Assembly (NCBI GenBank): GCA_015478945.1
Contig: JABUQX010002738.1
Coordinates: forward strand, 1 to 15,000
DNA: 15,000 nt
Direction of reading: 5' to 3'
From: Trachelipus rathkii
Taxonomy: Eukaryota; Arthropoda; Malacostraca; Isopoda; Trachelipodidae
Each line of letters begins with the position of its first letter. Positions within the stretch are counted from its first letter, which is position 1. The notes under the pieces are model-generated. The model saw nothing but the letters and a program-made list of their open reading frames with translations. It was not told the DNA's origin and searched no databases. The position numbers and the translations under genes are program-made. Shown here in pieces: positions 1-9,590 of this stretch.

Positions 1-60
1 TTTATAGACAGAGATATATGCTATATCTCAAATCTCATATACGTGTTTAAACTTTTCTAA
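1..60. other. Unmatched left flank
   Basis: These bases do not align with the reverse complement of the sequence outside the right arm (14531 onward), so they mark the outer limit of the inverted repeat. They are AT-rich and I see no gene. Confidence 0.5.
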
Positions 61-193
61 TCAGGAACGGGTTATATATATTTCATTTCGACTATGTCAT
101 GAGATGCTCGCGCAAAGTCTTAGCATAAGTACGAACATAATTAAAATTTTTACAACTAGTTATAATGGAGTACTACATTACTCAAATATATAC

Positions 194-345
194 CAGAGGT
201 GGCGTCGTTACATGAAATTGTTACGCTTACCGTTACTCGTGAGAGAAAAGGGAGTACGCGTTGTCCTACATCGTTACATAACTATTAAAGATTTTTTTGA
301 GCGTTACCAGGTTACTCGTTACATGTAAGCGCGTGTACTTTCGTC
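194..345 (+). mobile_element. hAT-like terminus with GTTAC subterminal repeats (left copy)
   Basis: The block starts CAGAGGTGGCGTCGTTACAT and carries GTTAC repeatedly up to about 330. A CAGRG start followed by clustered short subterminal repeats is typical of hAT transposon ends, where the transposase binds subterminal motifs. The eight bases outside (186-193) are ATATATAC and those outside the right copy are TATATATA, so a target-site duplication cannot be judged in this TA-rich setting. The copy mirrors 13726-13861 and so is not independent evidence of a second end. Confidence 0.55.
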
Positions 346-833
346 AGTTTCGGCTTAATTCAATAGTTTAACAAGTTTTGGTACATGATCATATACTGTA
401 CATATTTAGCTGCTGAAGGATTAATATAATTGGAGTTAACTAAAAAATTTCTAAACATACTTTTATTTTCAAAAATTTCAATTACATTTACTGCATAAAT
501 TGACCTAAATAATAGAAATATACAATTTTTAAAATTTATATCTATTTTCGTTTCATTATGTAAACTTAGTTCAATAAATGATAACTTGGAATTTATGTGA
601 TACCATATTATCGAGTGGATTTAAAAATGTTCTGATAGATGGTTATTGGGGTTATTTAATAACGTAGAAGATTATCTCAAATTGCGTCACTTTGAACCCT
701 AGCTAGCCGATCTTCTTTCAACATTGTTTGATATTATTGGTATGCAATAGTATTAAGAGTAGATAGTATTAATATTAATAATGATAATGGTAATAATAAT
801 CAAACCGCTATCATATAGAATACTGGATAAGTA

Positions 834-835
<2 letters not shown>
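346..835. other. AT-rich non-coding stretch (left)
   Basis: I see no convincing coding frame here. The stretch around 670-765, with GCTAGC and the segment leading into AACATTGTTTGATATTATT, is well conserved at 13320-13430 in the right arm. It looks like the internal flank of the hAT-like end. Confidence 0.5.

Positions 836-930
<95 letters not shown>
836..930. repeat. (AAT)n microsatellite, left arm
   Basis: About 95 bases of nearly pure AAT/TAA, with one interruption near 885. It mirrors the (ATT)n run at 13151-13250. Confidence 0.97.
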
Positions 931-932
<2 letters not shown>

Positions 933-963
933 TCTATTTAACGGCTAGTTCCAATTTTGATCT

Positions 964-988
964 GGGGCTGATCCCCATTTTCAGCCCC
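964..988. other. Short GC-rich hairpin
   Basis: GGGGCTGA (964-971) pairs with TCAGCCCC (981-988) across a 9-base loop. Only the distal half (TTTCAGCCCCAC) is conserved in the right arm near 13095-13107, so the hairpin is a feature of the left arm only. Confidence 0.5.
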
Positions 989-1067
989 ACTTAAAAATGG
1001 ACATAAAATTCGGAAATTTTTCAGCCGATTTGACTATATAAATACAAAATGTCAGCTTTTCTTGCCC

Positions 1068-1433
1068 CTAACAAACGTGTTTTTTCCGGTGTTTTTCTGT
1101 GTCTGTAGTCATTCTTTCAGAATTTTCAAGTTTTCCAAAACCCATGTTTTTGGCATTCTTCGAATAACTTCCAGAATTTTTTTCCATAATGAACTTCAAA
1201 CTTAAAATAGCCATAGATACGGTCATTGATAATACTGCATAGATAGGTCCATTATCTAAAAAAGTACGGAAGTACTTTTTCGATTTTTTGAGTTTTGCGC
1301 TCAGCGTTGTCCAATTTCTAAACCCACTTCTTTTTTTAATTTTGAAATGAAAAATTGCGATAATTTTTTTTCTGTTCGGGCGAAGTAGAATGAAATTGTT
1401 CAGGGACTTATGATCAGTCGTGGAGAGGCACAA
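1068..1433 (-). CDS. Unrecognised open frame, mirror of 12755-12976
   Basis: A 121-codon frame from ATG that I cannot assign to a family. Its middle (about residues 35-65) reads GFRNWTTLSAKLKKSKKYF, then RTFLDNGPIYA. The same residues are readable in the right arm on the + strand. After about residue 66 the two arms give different peptides because of compensating gaps, so the correct C-terminal half is not certain. It has no signal peptide or membrane segment and is lysine-rich. It lies between the hAT transposase remnant and the hAT-like terminus, so it could be the end of a transposon gene or an untranslated relic. A functional gene is unproven. Confidence 0.35.
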   Translation of the reverse strand: MCLSTTDHKSLNNFILLRPNRKKIIAIFHFKIKKRSGFRNWTTLSAKLKKSKKYFRTFLDNGPIYAVLSMTVSMAILSLKFIMEKNSGSYSKNAKNMGFGKLENSERMTTDTEKHRKKHVC

Positions 1434-1689
1434 ATTTTTTACTTAGATAATTTACTTTGTACCTAGCATTAGTTTGGATTTGTTCTTGGAAAAATTTTCA
1501 ATTAAACAAAAATTTTGGAATTTTTAAAAAATTTTCTTTGGGTATACAAAAAAATTATCTAAATAAAAAAGTGCTAACTTGCCCAACTATACAAGCCCTG
1601 AAAATGTGAATGTTGATCGGATAGTAGAAAAAAAATGATATCATCAAGATATCTTCACATTCTTTCACAAATTTAATCGTTCAAATAGA
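1434..1689. other. Non-coding homopolymer-rich stretch (left)
   Basis: A/T homopolymer-rich DNA between the short open frame and the hAT fragment. It mirrors 12434-12660, and the segment CCCAACTATACAAGCCCTGA (near 1581-1600) is conserved in both arms. No gene is supported. Confidence 0.5.
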
Positions 1690-2236
1690 TGTGAAATATT
1701 GAGATACTAGCCATTTGAAGTTTTGGTTAGGATTAAGAAATGAAGTTCGTGAACTGCAGTGTTTGCCGAGCTATGCAAAACAAGAAACTCCAGAAATCTA
1801 ATTCTCGTACCTGAAGCTAATGATGTCAGAGAGGATGAACATGTCTATAGAAAGACGTTATAAGCGTTAAATTTTTTTTTCCAACACTAGCAATGTTTTG
1901 GAAGCAAAGTTCCATAAAAAATGCTTTTATCACCCAGTAGCCTATCTAATGCAACAGCAATTGGTTGAAATGCATAAATGTACTCTTTCAAGAAATTCAA
2001 TTTTAATGTCTTTGAAGCATAGGAGTGGCTTATATCTTTCAAATCATTAAACATTTTTATGCTGTATTAGAAGATGAACGCTGTCGTACAGGCTGTTTCC
2101 ATCTGTTGACATGGCATAATCTTAACGTGTTGACGATTGGAAATATATTTGTTTAATTGTTTCAGAGATTTCAGGGACGTCAGATACAATTCCAGAGCTG
2201 AACACTTTGCCCAAAATACACTTGTTTGTACTGCCG
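1690..2236 (-). pseudogene. hAT transposase fragment, heavily broken (left copy)
   Basis: This is the reverse complement of the hAT fragment at 11890-12433. Recognisable anchors are the reverse complement of GCATAGCTCGGCAAACACTG at about 1759-1778 and the segment ending near 2200 that matches the start of the right copy. The left copy has many more gaps and no frame longer than about 60 codons. The family is known for the PTRW motif in the RNase H-like transposase core; that motif is readable only in the right copy. Nothing here could make a working transposase. Confidence 0.75.
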
Positions 2237-2377
2237 TGCATGGTGATCGAGGAAGTGAAAAAATAGTCTTATAAGGTATACACGACGAAAATTGACTAGT
2301 TTTGTGATAAAGATTTAGCGTTTTAAATCTTAAGCATCGTAAAAACTATAGGTGTATGTGAGAACATATATATATAT

Positions 2378-2590
2378 CAGGGCTGCGGAGTCGGAGTCGG
2401 AGTCGTGGAGTCGTGCAATTTTCCCGGAGTCGGAGTCGGGAGTCGGAGTCGAAAACTCCTGTGCAAGTGGAGTCGGAAGTCGGAGTCAGAGTCGAAGATT
2501 CCTGTGAAGTGGAAGTCGGAGTCGGAGTCGGAGTCGAAGAAATCCCGTGTAAGTGGAGTCGGGAGTCGGAGTCGGAGTTCGAAATTTAGA
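2378..2590. repeat. GGAGTC-based higher-order repeat (left, outer)
   Basis: Runs of GGAGTC alternate with spacers such as GAAGATTCCTGTGAAGT, giving a higher-order unit of about 35-45 bases rather than a pure hexamer microsatellite. It mirrors 11545-11753. Confidence 0.9.
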
Positions 2591-2690
2591 GAACTATATA
2601 TTATTATTATGTATTATTAATTTTAGGATTATTATTTAATTATATATTATTATTCATTATTATTATATTATTATATTATAAAAGTTTTGA
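2591..2690. repeat. Imperfect ATT/AT-rich microsatellite
   Basis: Irregular TTATTA units with TATAT interruptions. It corresponds to the AAT-type run at 11440-11540. Confidence 0.8.
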
Positions 2691-2769
2691 TTTTTTTCCA
2701 ACGTTCTAAATATTTTATTTAATTGTACATAATTTAATTTCTTTACAAATAATCTTTGAAAATAATTAA

Positions 2770-4345
2770 CAGGAGAAGAAGATTATATTTACATAGATTT
2801 CCCGAAGCGTTTCGTCTCTATACTTGAGACATCTTTCAGGGCATGATTGATTTCTTGTATAGCGAATGGTTTTTAAAGTTGATATATATAAGTAAATTCA
2901 AATTATACATTGAGTCCTTCGACTGTAAATACATACCAATTTTATCGGTAAGGTCCTGGTTGCGTGGTTTATAATGTAGAAAGCCTCCGCAATTTTAAGT
3001 TTCTGGACCTTCACACGATCCGTATAATAATTTGAAGCTCGTTTTAGAAAAATATTACTAATTAGTTGTAATGACCATGTGCCGTTAAGAAATGTTCAAA
3101 AGATTTTGCTGGGACTGTAGAGATGTTGACATGCCCTGTCCGACAATCTAATCTTCGTGTAACCAATATATGGTCGACGTACAGTCTAACTCAGGGCATT
3201 TAAATTGGTACACAACGTGGATGGTTGTCGGGCAAGAGCCATCTCTTGTGCTAAAGGAAGATGAAGTTTGTTATTGAACGTTATGGTAATAGGTCTGACT
3301 TTATTTTTGAGTGTCTTTAAGATTTTGAGTGAAATTCAAAATATCTACGAAGGCATTCTTCTTCCTTATTGAAAATAGCATTTGAAAGTTTTTGAAGAGA
3401 CATTATCCGAATTTTCTGATTATTTTATTTTCTTTATTATATAATTTTGTAAGGGTTTATTAATTAAAATTTTTAACTGAATATTGTGGATGATCAAAAA
3501 AATTTAATTAAATTTTAAACTTACTTCTCAACATTATTTCTTCATCATAAAGTTTTCCCAAGTTGAACACTAGGTTTACTGCTCTGTAACTAAAAGTTTT
3601 TACGAATAGATTCTTTGTAAATTAGGGCGTGTAAGAATAGAATCCATAGTTTCATATACGACCACTTATCAGTGGGTTTACATGCATGCCTGTAGATAAT
3701 GAGCGGTCAATTAAGATTGATTTTGATGTCTAAAAAACAGATAGCATTATAACACTAAGTTTCGTATGTGGAATTTAAGCATGACGAAACAACTTTGAAT
3801 TCTAGGATGAACTGATGGTAAATGATCTAATGTTTCCTAAAAATAGTGTTTGTGGTGTCGTCGACATAACCGTTATGTACAAAAATACGGGGTTTAAAGT
3901 TGTTTGTTTCACGAAGGATTTTGTTTTTCCAGATTGGAACTATAGAAGTCAGCAAATGTAGGTCCAGGTGGTGAGCCCATCGGCACTCCAGCAGTTTTGT
4001 AGATATAATGGTTTTCTTTAAATTTAAATGTTGTTTGATTACAACAAATTAATAAAAGGTTACACTATGGTTGTTTCCTGATATATCTTGGTGGGGGGTA
4101 GGTTATTTGAGTGATAAACTTCGTTAATTATTATGTCATCGTATCAAGAACCGGTACATTAATGAACAAAGATTCTACATCATGTGAGGCGAATATATTA
4201 GTGGCTTCAAATTTTAAGTTTGATAATTTACATAATGTTTCATTATTTGATTTTAACTATGAACGAGTTATTGAAGATATGGTCCGGATAATGCTGTTCA
4301 GATATTGGGCATTTTCGTGTGTAACCGTTCCGGCAACATAAGCAT
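2770..4345 (-). pseudogene. Penelope-like retroelement, RT plus GIY-YIG, broken (left copy)
   Basis: Read on the - strand, the frame entering from about 4345 carries the N-terminal reverse transcriptase region. The motif A equivalent (DVESL) lies at about 4166-4185. Around 3965-3990 the frame reads GVPMGSPPGPTFADFY, the RT segment preceding the catalytic box. The catalytic box itself is intact in this copy as Tyr-Val-Asp-Asp (3857-3868), although a frame change separates it from the previous motif. The C-terminal GIY-YIG nuclease region maps to about 2960-3270. Penelope-like elements use the RT and this endonuclease for target-primed insertion. Several frame changes prevent a continuous protein, but they fall at different sites from those in the right copy. 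Confidence 0.85.
2809..2840 (-). other. Conserved hairpin with hammerhead-like GAAAC, 3' of the Penelope-like element (left)
   Basis: On the - strand the order is CTGA, AAGAT, GTCTC, a 7-base loop, GAGAC, then GAAAC. The five-base stem followed by GAAA resembles stem II and its flank in hammerhead ribozymes, which are documented in Penelope-like elements. The CUGANGA box has an extra base here (CTGAAAGA), and I cannot find a convincing stem III or cleavage triplet, so ribozyme activity is not claimed. Confidence 0.4.
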
Positions 4346-4399
4346 ATTAAGGTCTCAAAGGTCGAATTTTGTCTGAGTTTTCTGAGTTTACGCGCAATC

Positions 4400-5325
4400 C
4401 ATAATATAATAATACTACATATATATATACTATATAAATAATATAACTATACATACACTCACGTAATAACTCAACTTATATATCATAGATACTACCACAC
4501 CCACACACACAATACTATCCCAGACTCATATCATAATACCATACATCTCAATATATAACAACCATATCAACCTATAACAATAACTACTTCACAAAATGAA
4601 TAACACATCCAGATTCTTATTTTTCATCAAGTCCAGCAAATTCTTTTATGTTTTTATTTCAAATCGACGGGTTTAATTACAAATATTATATACTAATTAT
4701 TATTAATCAATATTATTATCATTTATATATATATTTTATATCTCATTATAATTTTTTAACTAACTTATTATTAATTATCACTATCTCCATTCATATATTA
4801 ATTCTACACAATATTATCCACTTATCTACATATTATCTAATCATATAACTCTGAACAACTGAACAAGCTATTAAACCCTGACTTCATTTTAATAATGGCC
4901 TTGTTTTTAACGACACAAGCCAATACAAATAATTATGCAATTGAGTAATTCACTACGTATCCAATCTTACGAAACTGACAATCACTCACTACTTGTTTCG
5001 TCATACAATGCCGTTGAGACTTCCACCCGTCTCCCGACACTTTTAACTGTCTCTTACGCGTCAAAATCAACAGCTATCAAGCGACAATTTGGAATCGGAT
5101 GCAGCAATTCCACTGGAAAGGACGGCTTATACTCATCCCTTATCCCGAACCAGCAACAAGCAAAAAAGAAAATGTTGACACACAACATTTATTACAATGT
5201 CACTCCTGGTAACACGCACTAACATACCTGAGATCAGCAAGTAAGAATTCTTGACGATTCTAGCACTCGCAAGCAGCGTCGATCTCGGCAGCTCCGGTCC
5301 ACGCTACGAAAAATCTTTGCTCTTA
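4400..5325. other. Strand-biased, highly diverged block of the left arm
   Basis: From about 4430 to 4860 the + strand is nearly G-free and C-enriched. From 4930 to 5320 it remains C-rich. The mirrored right-arm region (about 9110-9800) is a TA tract followed by T-rich DNA. Anchors still align, for example CAAGCAAAAAAGAAAATGTT at about 5157-5176 against the reverse complement of 9210-9240, and many aligned T positions are C here. The open frame at 4935-5222 lies in this block and has no counterpart in the other arm, so I do not call it a gene. Confidence 0.6.
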
Positions 5326-5522
5326 CCCGCTGGAGTCGCGGTCGAGTCGGAGTCGAAAATTTTGTTTAGTTGGAGTCGGAGTCGGAGTGGAGTCAAAATT
5401 TTTGTTTAAGTGGAGTCGGAGTCGGGAGTCGGAAAAGAAAATCAAATTAAAACCCTTCTCAAGATTGGGGTTGAAGACTGTGTGGAGTCGATAAATTTAT
5501 TTTTACTCACTCCGATTCCCTG
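5326..5522. repeat. GGAGTC-based repeat (left, inner)
   Basis: GGAGTCGGAGTC units are separated by AAAATTTTTGTTTAAGT-like spacers, the same architecture as the outer array but with a different spacer. It ends at the CCCTG tip of the composite element and mirrors 8897-9180. Confidence 0.88.
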
Positions 5523-5529
5523 ATATATA

Positions 5530-5564
5530 CGGGTATCCATTATCATATATAATATAATATATAT

Positions 5565-5597
<33 letters not shown>

Positions 5598-5865
5598 TAT
5601 TATATATATATATATATATTATATATATATATATATATATATCATATATATATATATATATACATATATAATATATATATATATTATATATATATAATTA
5701 TATATATATATATATATATATTATTATATATGATACTATATATATATAATAGAGTATAAATATACTACTATATATATATATATATATATTATATATTATA
5801 TATATATCCTGTCACAATTACTATTTTATTATTATTATTATATTCATTATTATATTTTTATTACC
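5530..5865. repeat. Long imperfect (TA)n tract plus ATT run (left)
   Basis: About 285 bases of TA dinucleotides with occasional phase slips are followed by TTATTATTATTA to about 5865. The mirrored tract is 8535-8895. It would readily extrude as a cruciform and is error-prone to sequence. Confidence 0.95.
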
Positions 5866-5949
5866 TTTTTTGTTTGTCTAAGTACGCTTTCATGTCAATT
5901 GGCCTGTATAGATCGCTCCTTTGTGATACACATACTTACTATATGTAAA

Positions 5950-6560
5950 TCATGTTTATTTGTTATGTTGTTGTGTTGTTGTTGTGAATATATACCCTTT
6001 TTGAGCTGATATGGTTCGTTCGTACGCGTCGTATTCTTGTTTTACTTTCTTCTCGATTGGTTGAAAGAAAGAATCTCATTACATTTAAGGTTGTTTACGC
6101 ATCTATTTTCATCAGTAGGATATTTTTTTGCTGTGCTGGTACGATGACATCTCCCCGCATCTCTATCGCTTGTTGTTGATATCTTTACGTCGTAATTCCC
6201 CAACGATGTGTCATTGATATTTACCTCGGTATACCGAATGGAGACGCGATACAGTTGCTTGTAATTCCACGCCAGAGGTTCAAATGAATAGACCTTTATT
6301 CATTTGTTTGAAGAATTTCATCAGATTATCCGATATCCGCTGCAGCAGCATCGTTAGAGGTAAGGTGTGCGTCATCTGATGAAGTTGCTGACGCGCAATG
6401 CAAAATATCTAGACTTGGGAAGGCAGCGTGAGAGGTTGTTTTCTCGTCGTGCGACAATATTAAAAGCTTCGATGTATCGTGCAACTATTGGAGACCCATC
6501 GGGATGGCGTGACATTCTGGCGTACGTGTATAGGTTTCAAAGTTCGGACATCTGAAAACC
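5950..6560 (-). CDS. Unrecognised coding-like region, outward facing (left copy)
   Basis: On the - strand, one frame reads from about 6530 to 6440 with YTYARMSRHPDGSPIVARYI followed by EAFNIVARR. A second frame, shifted by one base, is open without interruption from 6284 to the TAA at 6042-6044 (80 codons, no ATG). It includes FEPLAWNYKQLYRVSIRY. The amino-acid composition is ordinary and not biased toward AT-codon junk, and the equivalent segments in the right arm are readable in the same orientation. I recognise no family. A possible splice acceptor (GGTTTTCAG) lies just upstream on this strand near 6553-6561. It could be an exon of a host gene, a transposon gene or an integrated viral fragment. 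Confidence 0.45.
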
Positions 6561-7194
6561 GAATATGCTTAAAATATAAAAATGACGATAAAACATCACA
6601 TCCTAACGACGTTGACATACTTGAGGACTTAATATATATAGCTCATGGTGTAATCTATATATTTACACCGGAAACATGGGTTCCCTTATAATGCAGTATA
6701 CAGGAGTGCGCTAATAACTATCAGCATGGACGAGTTTACTTCTCTCTGGAACGAGAGAACGAGTGATGTTGAACCAAAATATGCAAAAATGGTTTAGTAC
6801 TGCAGAACGCATTTATATACTTACATCCTTTCTAAGGGTTGTTGAATCTCTGGAGAGATATATAGAACATGTTCAGTTTATGTGTTGCCCTAAAATATAA
6901 AATTATATAAATTAATTTCTTAAAAAATAAATGTTCTTTTGTCATTTTGGATGTTCTTTTTATGGGACAATTATTGGAAAGATTATTTTCCCATTGAAAT
7001 TTAGATCTCATATAAAATGAAAACTTTTTTTACTTTCCCTCCTAAGTGGTCTGGTTTATTGGTTAGAGTTGTTAAATGATAGCTGTTATTGGTCTGGTTG
7101 TTGTGTGTTTTAAGTATGCTATATATTCGTAGTTTAGCTTTATAGAGTATAAAACGTTTACTATGTTTGCTTTTAAACCCTTATGAGGTATTCA

Positions 7195-7216
7195 CAAGAT
7201 CATTTTAAATGTGGTG
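7195..7216. other. Axis of the giant palindrome
   Basis: The turn-around lies in CATTTTAAATG (7201-7211), itself a 10-of-11 palindrome, with CAC and GTG on either side. Pairing resumes at once: TTATAGAGTATAAAACGTTT (7139-7158) faces ACTCTATAAGAAGCTAA (about 7267-7283). There is essentially no spacer. Confidence 0.8.
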
Positions 7217-7418
7217 AACCTAACACCATATATACTAAAGGTAAACAAACTAGTAAAGTTTATACACTCTATAAGAAGCTAACTACGTAAATATAAACAA
7301 TACTTCAACATCCAACAACCGACCAAACTAAATTCAGCTATCATTAACAACTTAACCAAATAAAGCGACCATAGGAGGGGAAGGTAAAACAAGTTTTCAT
7401 TTTTATAACATATAATTT

Positions 7419-7679
7419 TCATTGAAAGAGAGCGTTATATAAATGCATAAAATACATATAAATACATAAGAAACATTTTATTTTAAATATATTAATCAAT
7501 CTAATCAGGGGACACATAGGATTCAAAATAAACTGGGTAAGTTCTATATATCTCTCCGAATTCAACACCCTTTGAGGATGGTAAGTATAAATGCGTTCTG
7601 CAGTACTAAACCATTTTCTGCATATTTGGTTCAACATCACTCGTTTCCTCTCGTTCCAGAGAGAAGTAAACTCGTCCAT
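7419..7679 (-). CDS. Small open frame near the axis, unrecognised
   Basis: Eighty-six codons from ATG, starting MDEFTSLWNERKRVMLNQIC. The first 55 or so residues look protein-like; the last 25 are low-complexity and hydrophobic (IKCFLCIYMYFMHLY). In the left arm the same start is present at 6726 on the + strand, but the frame breaks after about 12 codons. This strand is antisense to the neighbouring coding-like region at 7869-8270. I cannot tell whether it is a short gene or a chance frame in palindromic DNA. Confidence 0.25.
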   Translation of the reverse strand: MDEFTSLWNERKRVMLNQICRKWFSTAERIYTYHPQRVLNSERYIELTQFILNPMCPLIRLINIFKIKCFLCIYMYFMHLYNALFQ

Positions 7680-7868
7680 GCTGATTAGTTATTAGCGCAA
7701 GCTTCCGGTATTACTGCATTAATCGAGGAAACCACATGTTTTCGGTGTAAATATCATAGAATTACACATGACTATGATTGTGTTATAGTCTCAGTATGTC
7801 CAACGTCCGTTAGGAGTTAGTGATGTTTAATCATTTTTTATTTAAGCAATGCTGTAAGTATTTTTCAG

Positions 7869-8270
7869 ATGTTCAGAAACTGTTGAACCCCTAATACACG
7901 TACGCAGAATGTCACGGCCATCGATGTCTCCAATAGTTGCGTAACATCGAAGCTTTTAATATTGTCCACGGACGAGAAAACAACCTCTCAGCTGCGCTTC
8001 CCAGTTTAGATTATTTCATTGCGCGTCGATACATCAGATACGCACACTTATCCTCTACCGATGCTGCTGCGATATCGATAATCTTGATGAATTCCTCAAC
8101 ACAAATGAATAAAGGTCTATTATTTGAACCTCTGCTGGAATACAAGCAATGTATCGTCTCCATTCGGTATACGAATAAATATCAATGACACATCGTTGGG
8201 AATTACGACGTAAAGATATCAACAACAAGCGTAGAGATGCGGGGAGATGTCATCGTACCATTGCACAGCA
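7869..8270 (+). CDS. Unrecognised coding-like region, outward facing (right copy)
   Basis: The clearest frame, 7937-8188, contains NIEAFNIVHGRENNLSAALP and then SSTDAAAISIILMNSSTQMN, both peptides of normal composition. It begins inside the region conserved with the left copy, so the ATG at 7937 is probably not the real start. An acceptor-like TTTTTCAG ends at 7868 immediately upstream. Beyond about 8160 the frame that is open in the left arm is displaced here by one-base gaps. There is no transmembrane segment, no signal peptide and no family motif I recognise. The orientation matches that of the Penelope-like and hAT remnants in the same arm, so it may belong to the same mobile cargo. Confidence 0.45.
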
Positions 8271-8325
8271 AAAAATAGTGCTACTGAATGAAAATAGAGT
8301 GAGATAAACACATCCTTAAAATGTA

Positions 8326-8534
8326 ATGAGATTCTGTTCTTTCAACCAATCAGAAGAAAGTAAACAAAGATTTGACCGCACCGAACGAACCAATATCAGC
8401 TCAAAAGTGCAATATATTCTCACTAGAACAAACAACAACAATAACAATAAACATTTTTACTGTGGTAATATATGTATACAAAGGAGATTCTTACAGCCAA
8501 ATTGCACGATGAAACGTACTTAAGACAAAAAAAG
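8326..8534. other. Conserved segment after the coding-like region
   Basis: Matches 5880-6060 inverted, including the stretch around TTCAACCAATCAGAAGAAAG (8340-8359). It ends in an asparagine-codon-like AAC/AAT-rich run near 8430-8450. It is probably 3' untranslated or intergenic; the open frame 8326-8523 is not preserved in the left arm. Confidence 0.35.
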
Positions 8535-8787
8535 GTAATAATAATAATAATAATAAATATAATAATCAATAATTAATAATTATTGATGATGATATATATA
8601 TAATATATAATATATATATATATATAAATATATATATATTATATAAGTTTATAGTATATATTATATAATATATATATATATTATTATATATATATATCAT
8701 ATATATATATAACTATATATATTATATTATATATAATATACTATATTATATATATATATATATAAGATATATATAATATATAATATA

Positions 8788-8839
<52 letters not shown>

Positions 8840-8895
8840 TATATGATATATATATTATATATATATATATATAATATATATATTATATATATATC
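8535..8895. repeat. ATA/TA microsatellite tract (right)
   Basis: An AAT run (8537-8560) leads into about 300 bases of imperfect TA repeats up to the CAGGG tip at 8897. It mirrors 5530-5865. Confidence 0.95.
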
Positions 8896-8904
8896 CCAGG
8901 GCAT

Positions 8905-9180
8905 GCGAGTCGTAAAATAAATTTTTTCGACTCCGACTCCGACTCCAGACTCCTTAAATTCAAATTTGATTTTCGACTCGACTCCGACTCGACTCCTTAA
9001 CAACTACTTTAAGAAATTCCGACTCCGACTCTCGACTCACCTATAACAAAGATTTTCCGACCTCGACCTCCGAACTCCGACTCCCACTTAAACATATAAT
9101 TTTCGACCTCCGACTCCGCAAATCCGAACTTCTTGCAGTCAAATTCAAAATTTCGACTCTGACTCAAGATTGATTAGTGC
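8905..9180. repeat. GACTCC-based repeat (right, inner)
   Basis: GACTCCGACTCC units are separated by spacers of about 15-20 bases such as AAATTCAAATTTGATTTTC. It is the complement of the left-arm array at 5326-5522 but about 80 bases longer. Confidence 0.88.
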
Positions 9181-9455
9181 TTACAGAGTTACATTAAAAC
9201 AATTTTTTTAAAATCAACAATTTTTTTTTGCTTGCTTTTCAGAATAAAAAATAATATACCACTTTTCCAAAAAAACTAACTCCTATCTATACGGTAAAGT
9301 ACGTAAAGACATAAAAAAGCAAGCTCAAACACATGATAAACAAATATATTTTCAAAGTTATGGTAAACAAATGTATACGTAAATACAATGCAAATTATTT
9401 TTATTTTAATTATTAAACAGCATATATAAATTTAACAGTTTAATACTTTCAGTTC
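9181..9455. other. AT-rich non-coding stretch
   Basis: T/A homopolymer-rich DNA between the GACTCC array and the (AAT)n run. I see no coding frame. Its left-arm partner is the diverged C-rich block at 4930-5320. Confidence 0.5.
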
Positions 9456-9508
9456 AATATTAATATAATAATAATAATATAATAATATAATCATAATCAA
9501 TAATAATC

Positions 9509-9557
<49 letters not shown>

Positions 9558-9590
9558 TAATAATAATAATAATAATAATTATATAATAGC
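9456..9590. repeat. (AAT)n microsatellite inside the composite element
   Basis: About 130 bases of AAT/ATA units with a few interruptions. The left partner (about 4670-4830) is badly degraded. Confidence 0.95.

Larger units (their letters stand above)
2378..5522 (-). mobile_element. Composite CAGGG-ended element enclosing a Penelope-like body (left copy)
   Basis: The element begins CAGGGCTGCGGAGTCGGAGT and ends CTCCGATTCCCTG, so its tips are inverted (CAGGG...CCCTG). Both ends run directly into GGAGTC-rich arrays. It sits between TA runs (ATATATAT before, ATATATAC after), which would fit an 8-bp hAT-type duplication but is uninformative in TA repeats. Inside lie an ATT microsatellite, a broken Penelope-like element on the - strand and a long AT-rich tail. 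The second copy, 8897-11753, has the same layout. Whether the Penelope body inserted into a hAT-like element, or the arrays grew at its edges, cannot be decided from this window. Confidence 0.55.
61..7205 (+). repeat. Left arm of a giant inverted repeat
   Basis: Read as its reverse complement, this arm follows 7206-14530 feature by feature. Examples are the GGAGTACTACATTACT stretch near 165-180 against 14401-14416, the (AAT)n array, the hAT fragment, the Penelope-like element, the GGAGTC arrays and the TA tract. The match is colinear but noisy, with many 1-2 bp gaps and scattered substitutions. The arm lacks the 13862-14400 segment, and its 4400-5325 part is much more diverged than the rest. 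It may be a real duplicated arm or the second pass of a fold-back read. Confidence 0.93.
6561..7868. other. Central region around the axis of symmetry
   Basis: AT-rich, palindromic about 7206. The segment with ATGGACGAGTTTACTTCTCT (6726-6745) recurs inverted at 7660-7679. On the right + strand a good donor-like site, GATG then GTAAGTAT, lies at 7577-7588, and an acceptor-like TTTTTCAG at 7861-7868. These would bound an intron of about 288 bases leading into the coding-like region, but I cannot support an upstream exon. Confidence 0.4.

Noticed and set aside
104..328. 74-codon frame at the left edge
   Set aside because: It runs through the GTTAC subterminal repeats and is not kept in the mirrored arm.
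836..930. CRISPR-like or direct-repeat array
   Set aside because: It is a simple trinucleotide microsatellite without spacers.
1034..1043. TATA box (TATATAAATA) facing the centre
   Set aside because: There is no initiator at the right distance and no gene downstream on that strand; AT-rich DNA gives such matches by chance.
2405..2620. Open frame over the GGAGTC array (Ser/Glu/Lys-rich)
   Set aside because: A hexamer repeat keeps a frame open by periodicity; there is no conserved protein and the same array appears four times.
4935..5222. 95-codon open frame on the + strand, starting MQLSNSLRIQ
   Set aside because: It lies in the C-shifted diverged block, and the mirrored right-arm DNA at 9190-9450 has no such frame, so it is most likely an effect of altered base composition.
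7861..7868. Possible 15-base intron GTAAGTATTTTTCAG near 7854-7868
   Set aside because: Far too short to be spliced; only the acceptor half is kept as a possible site.
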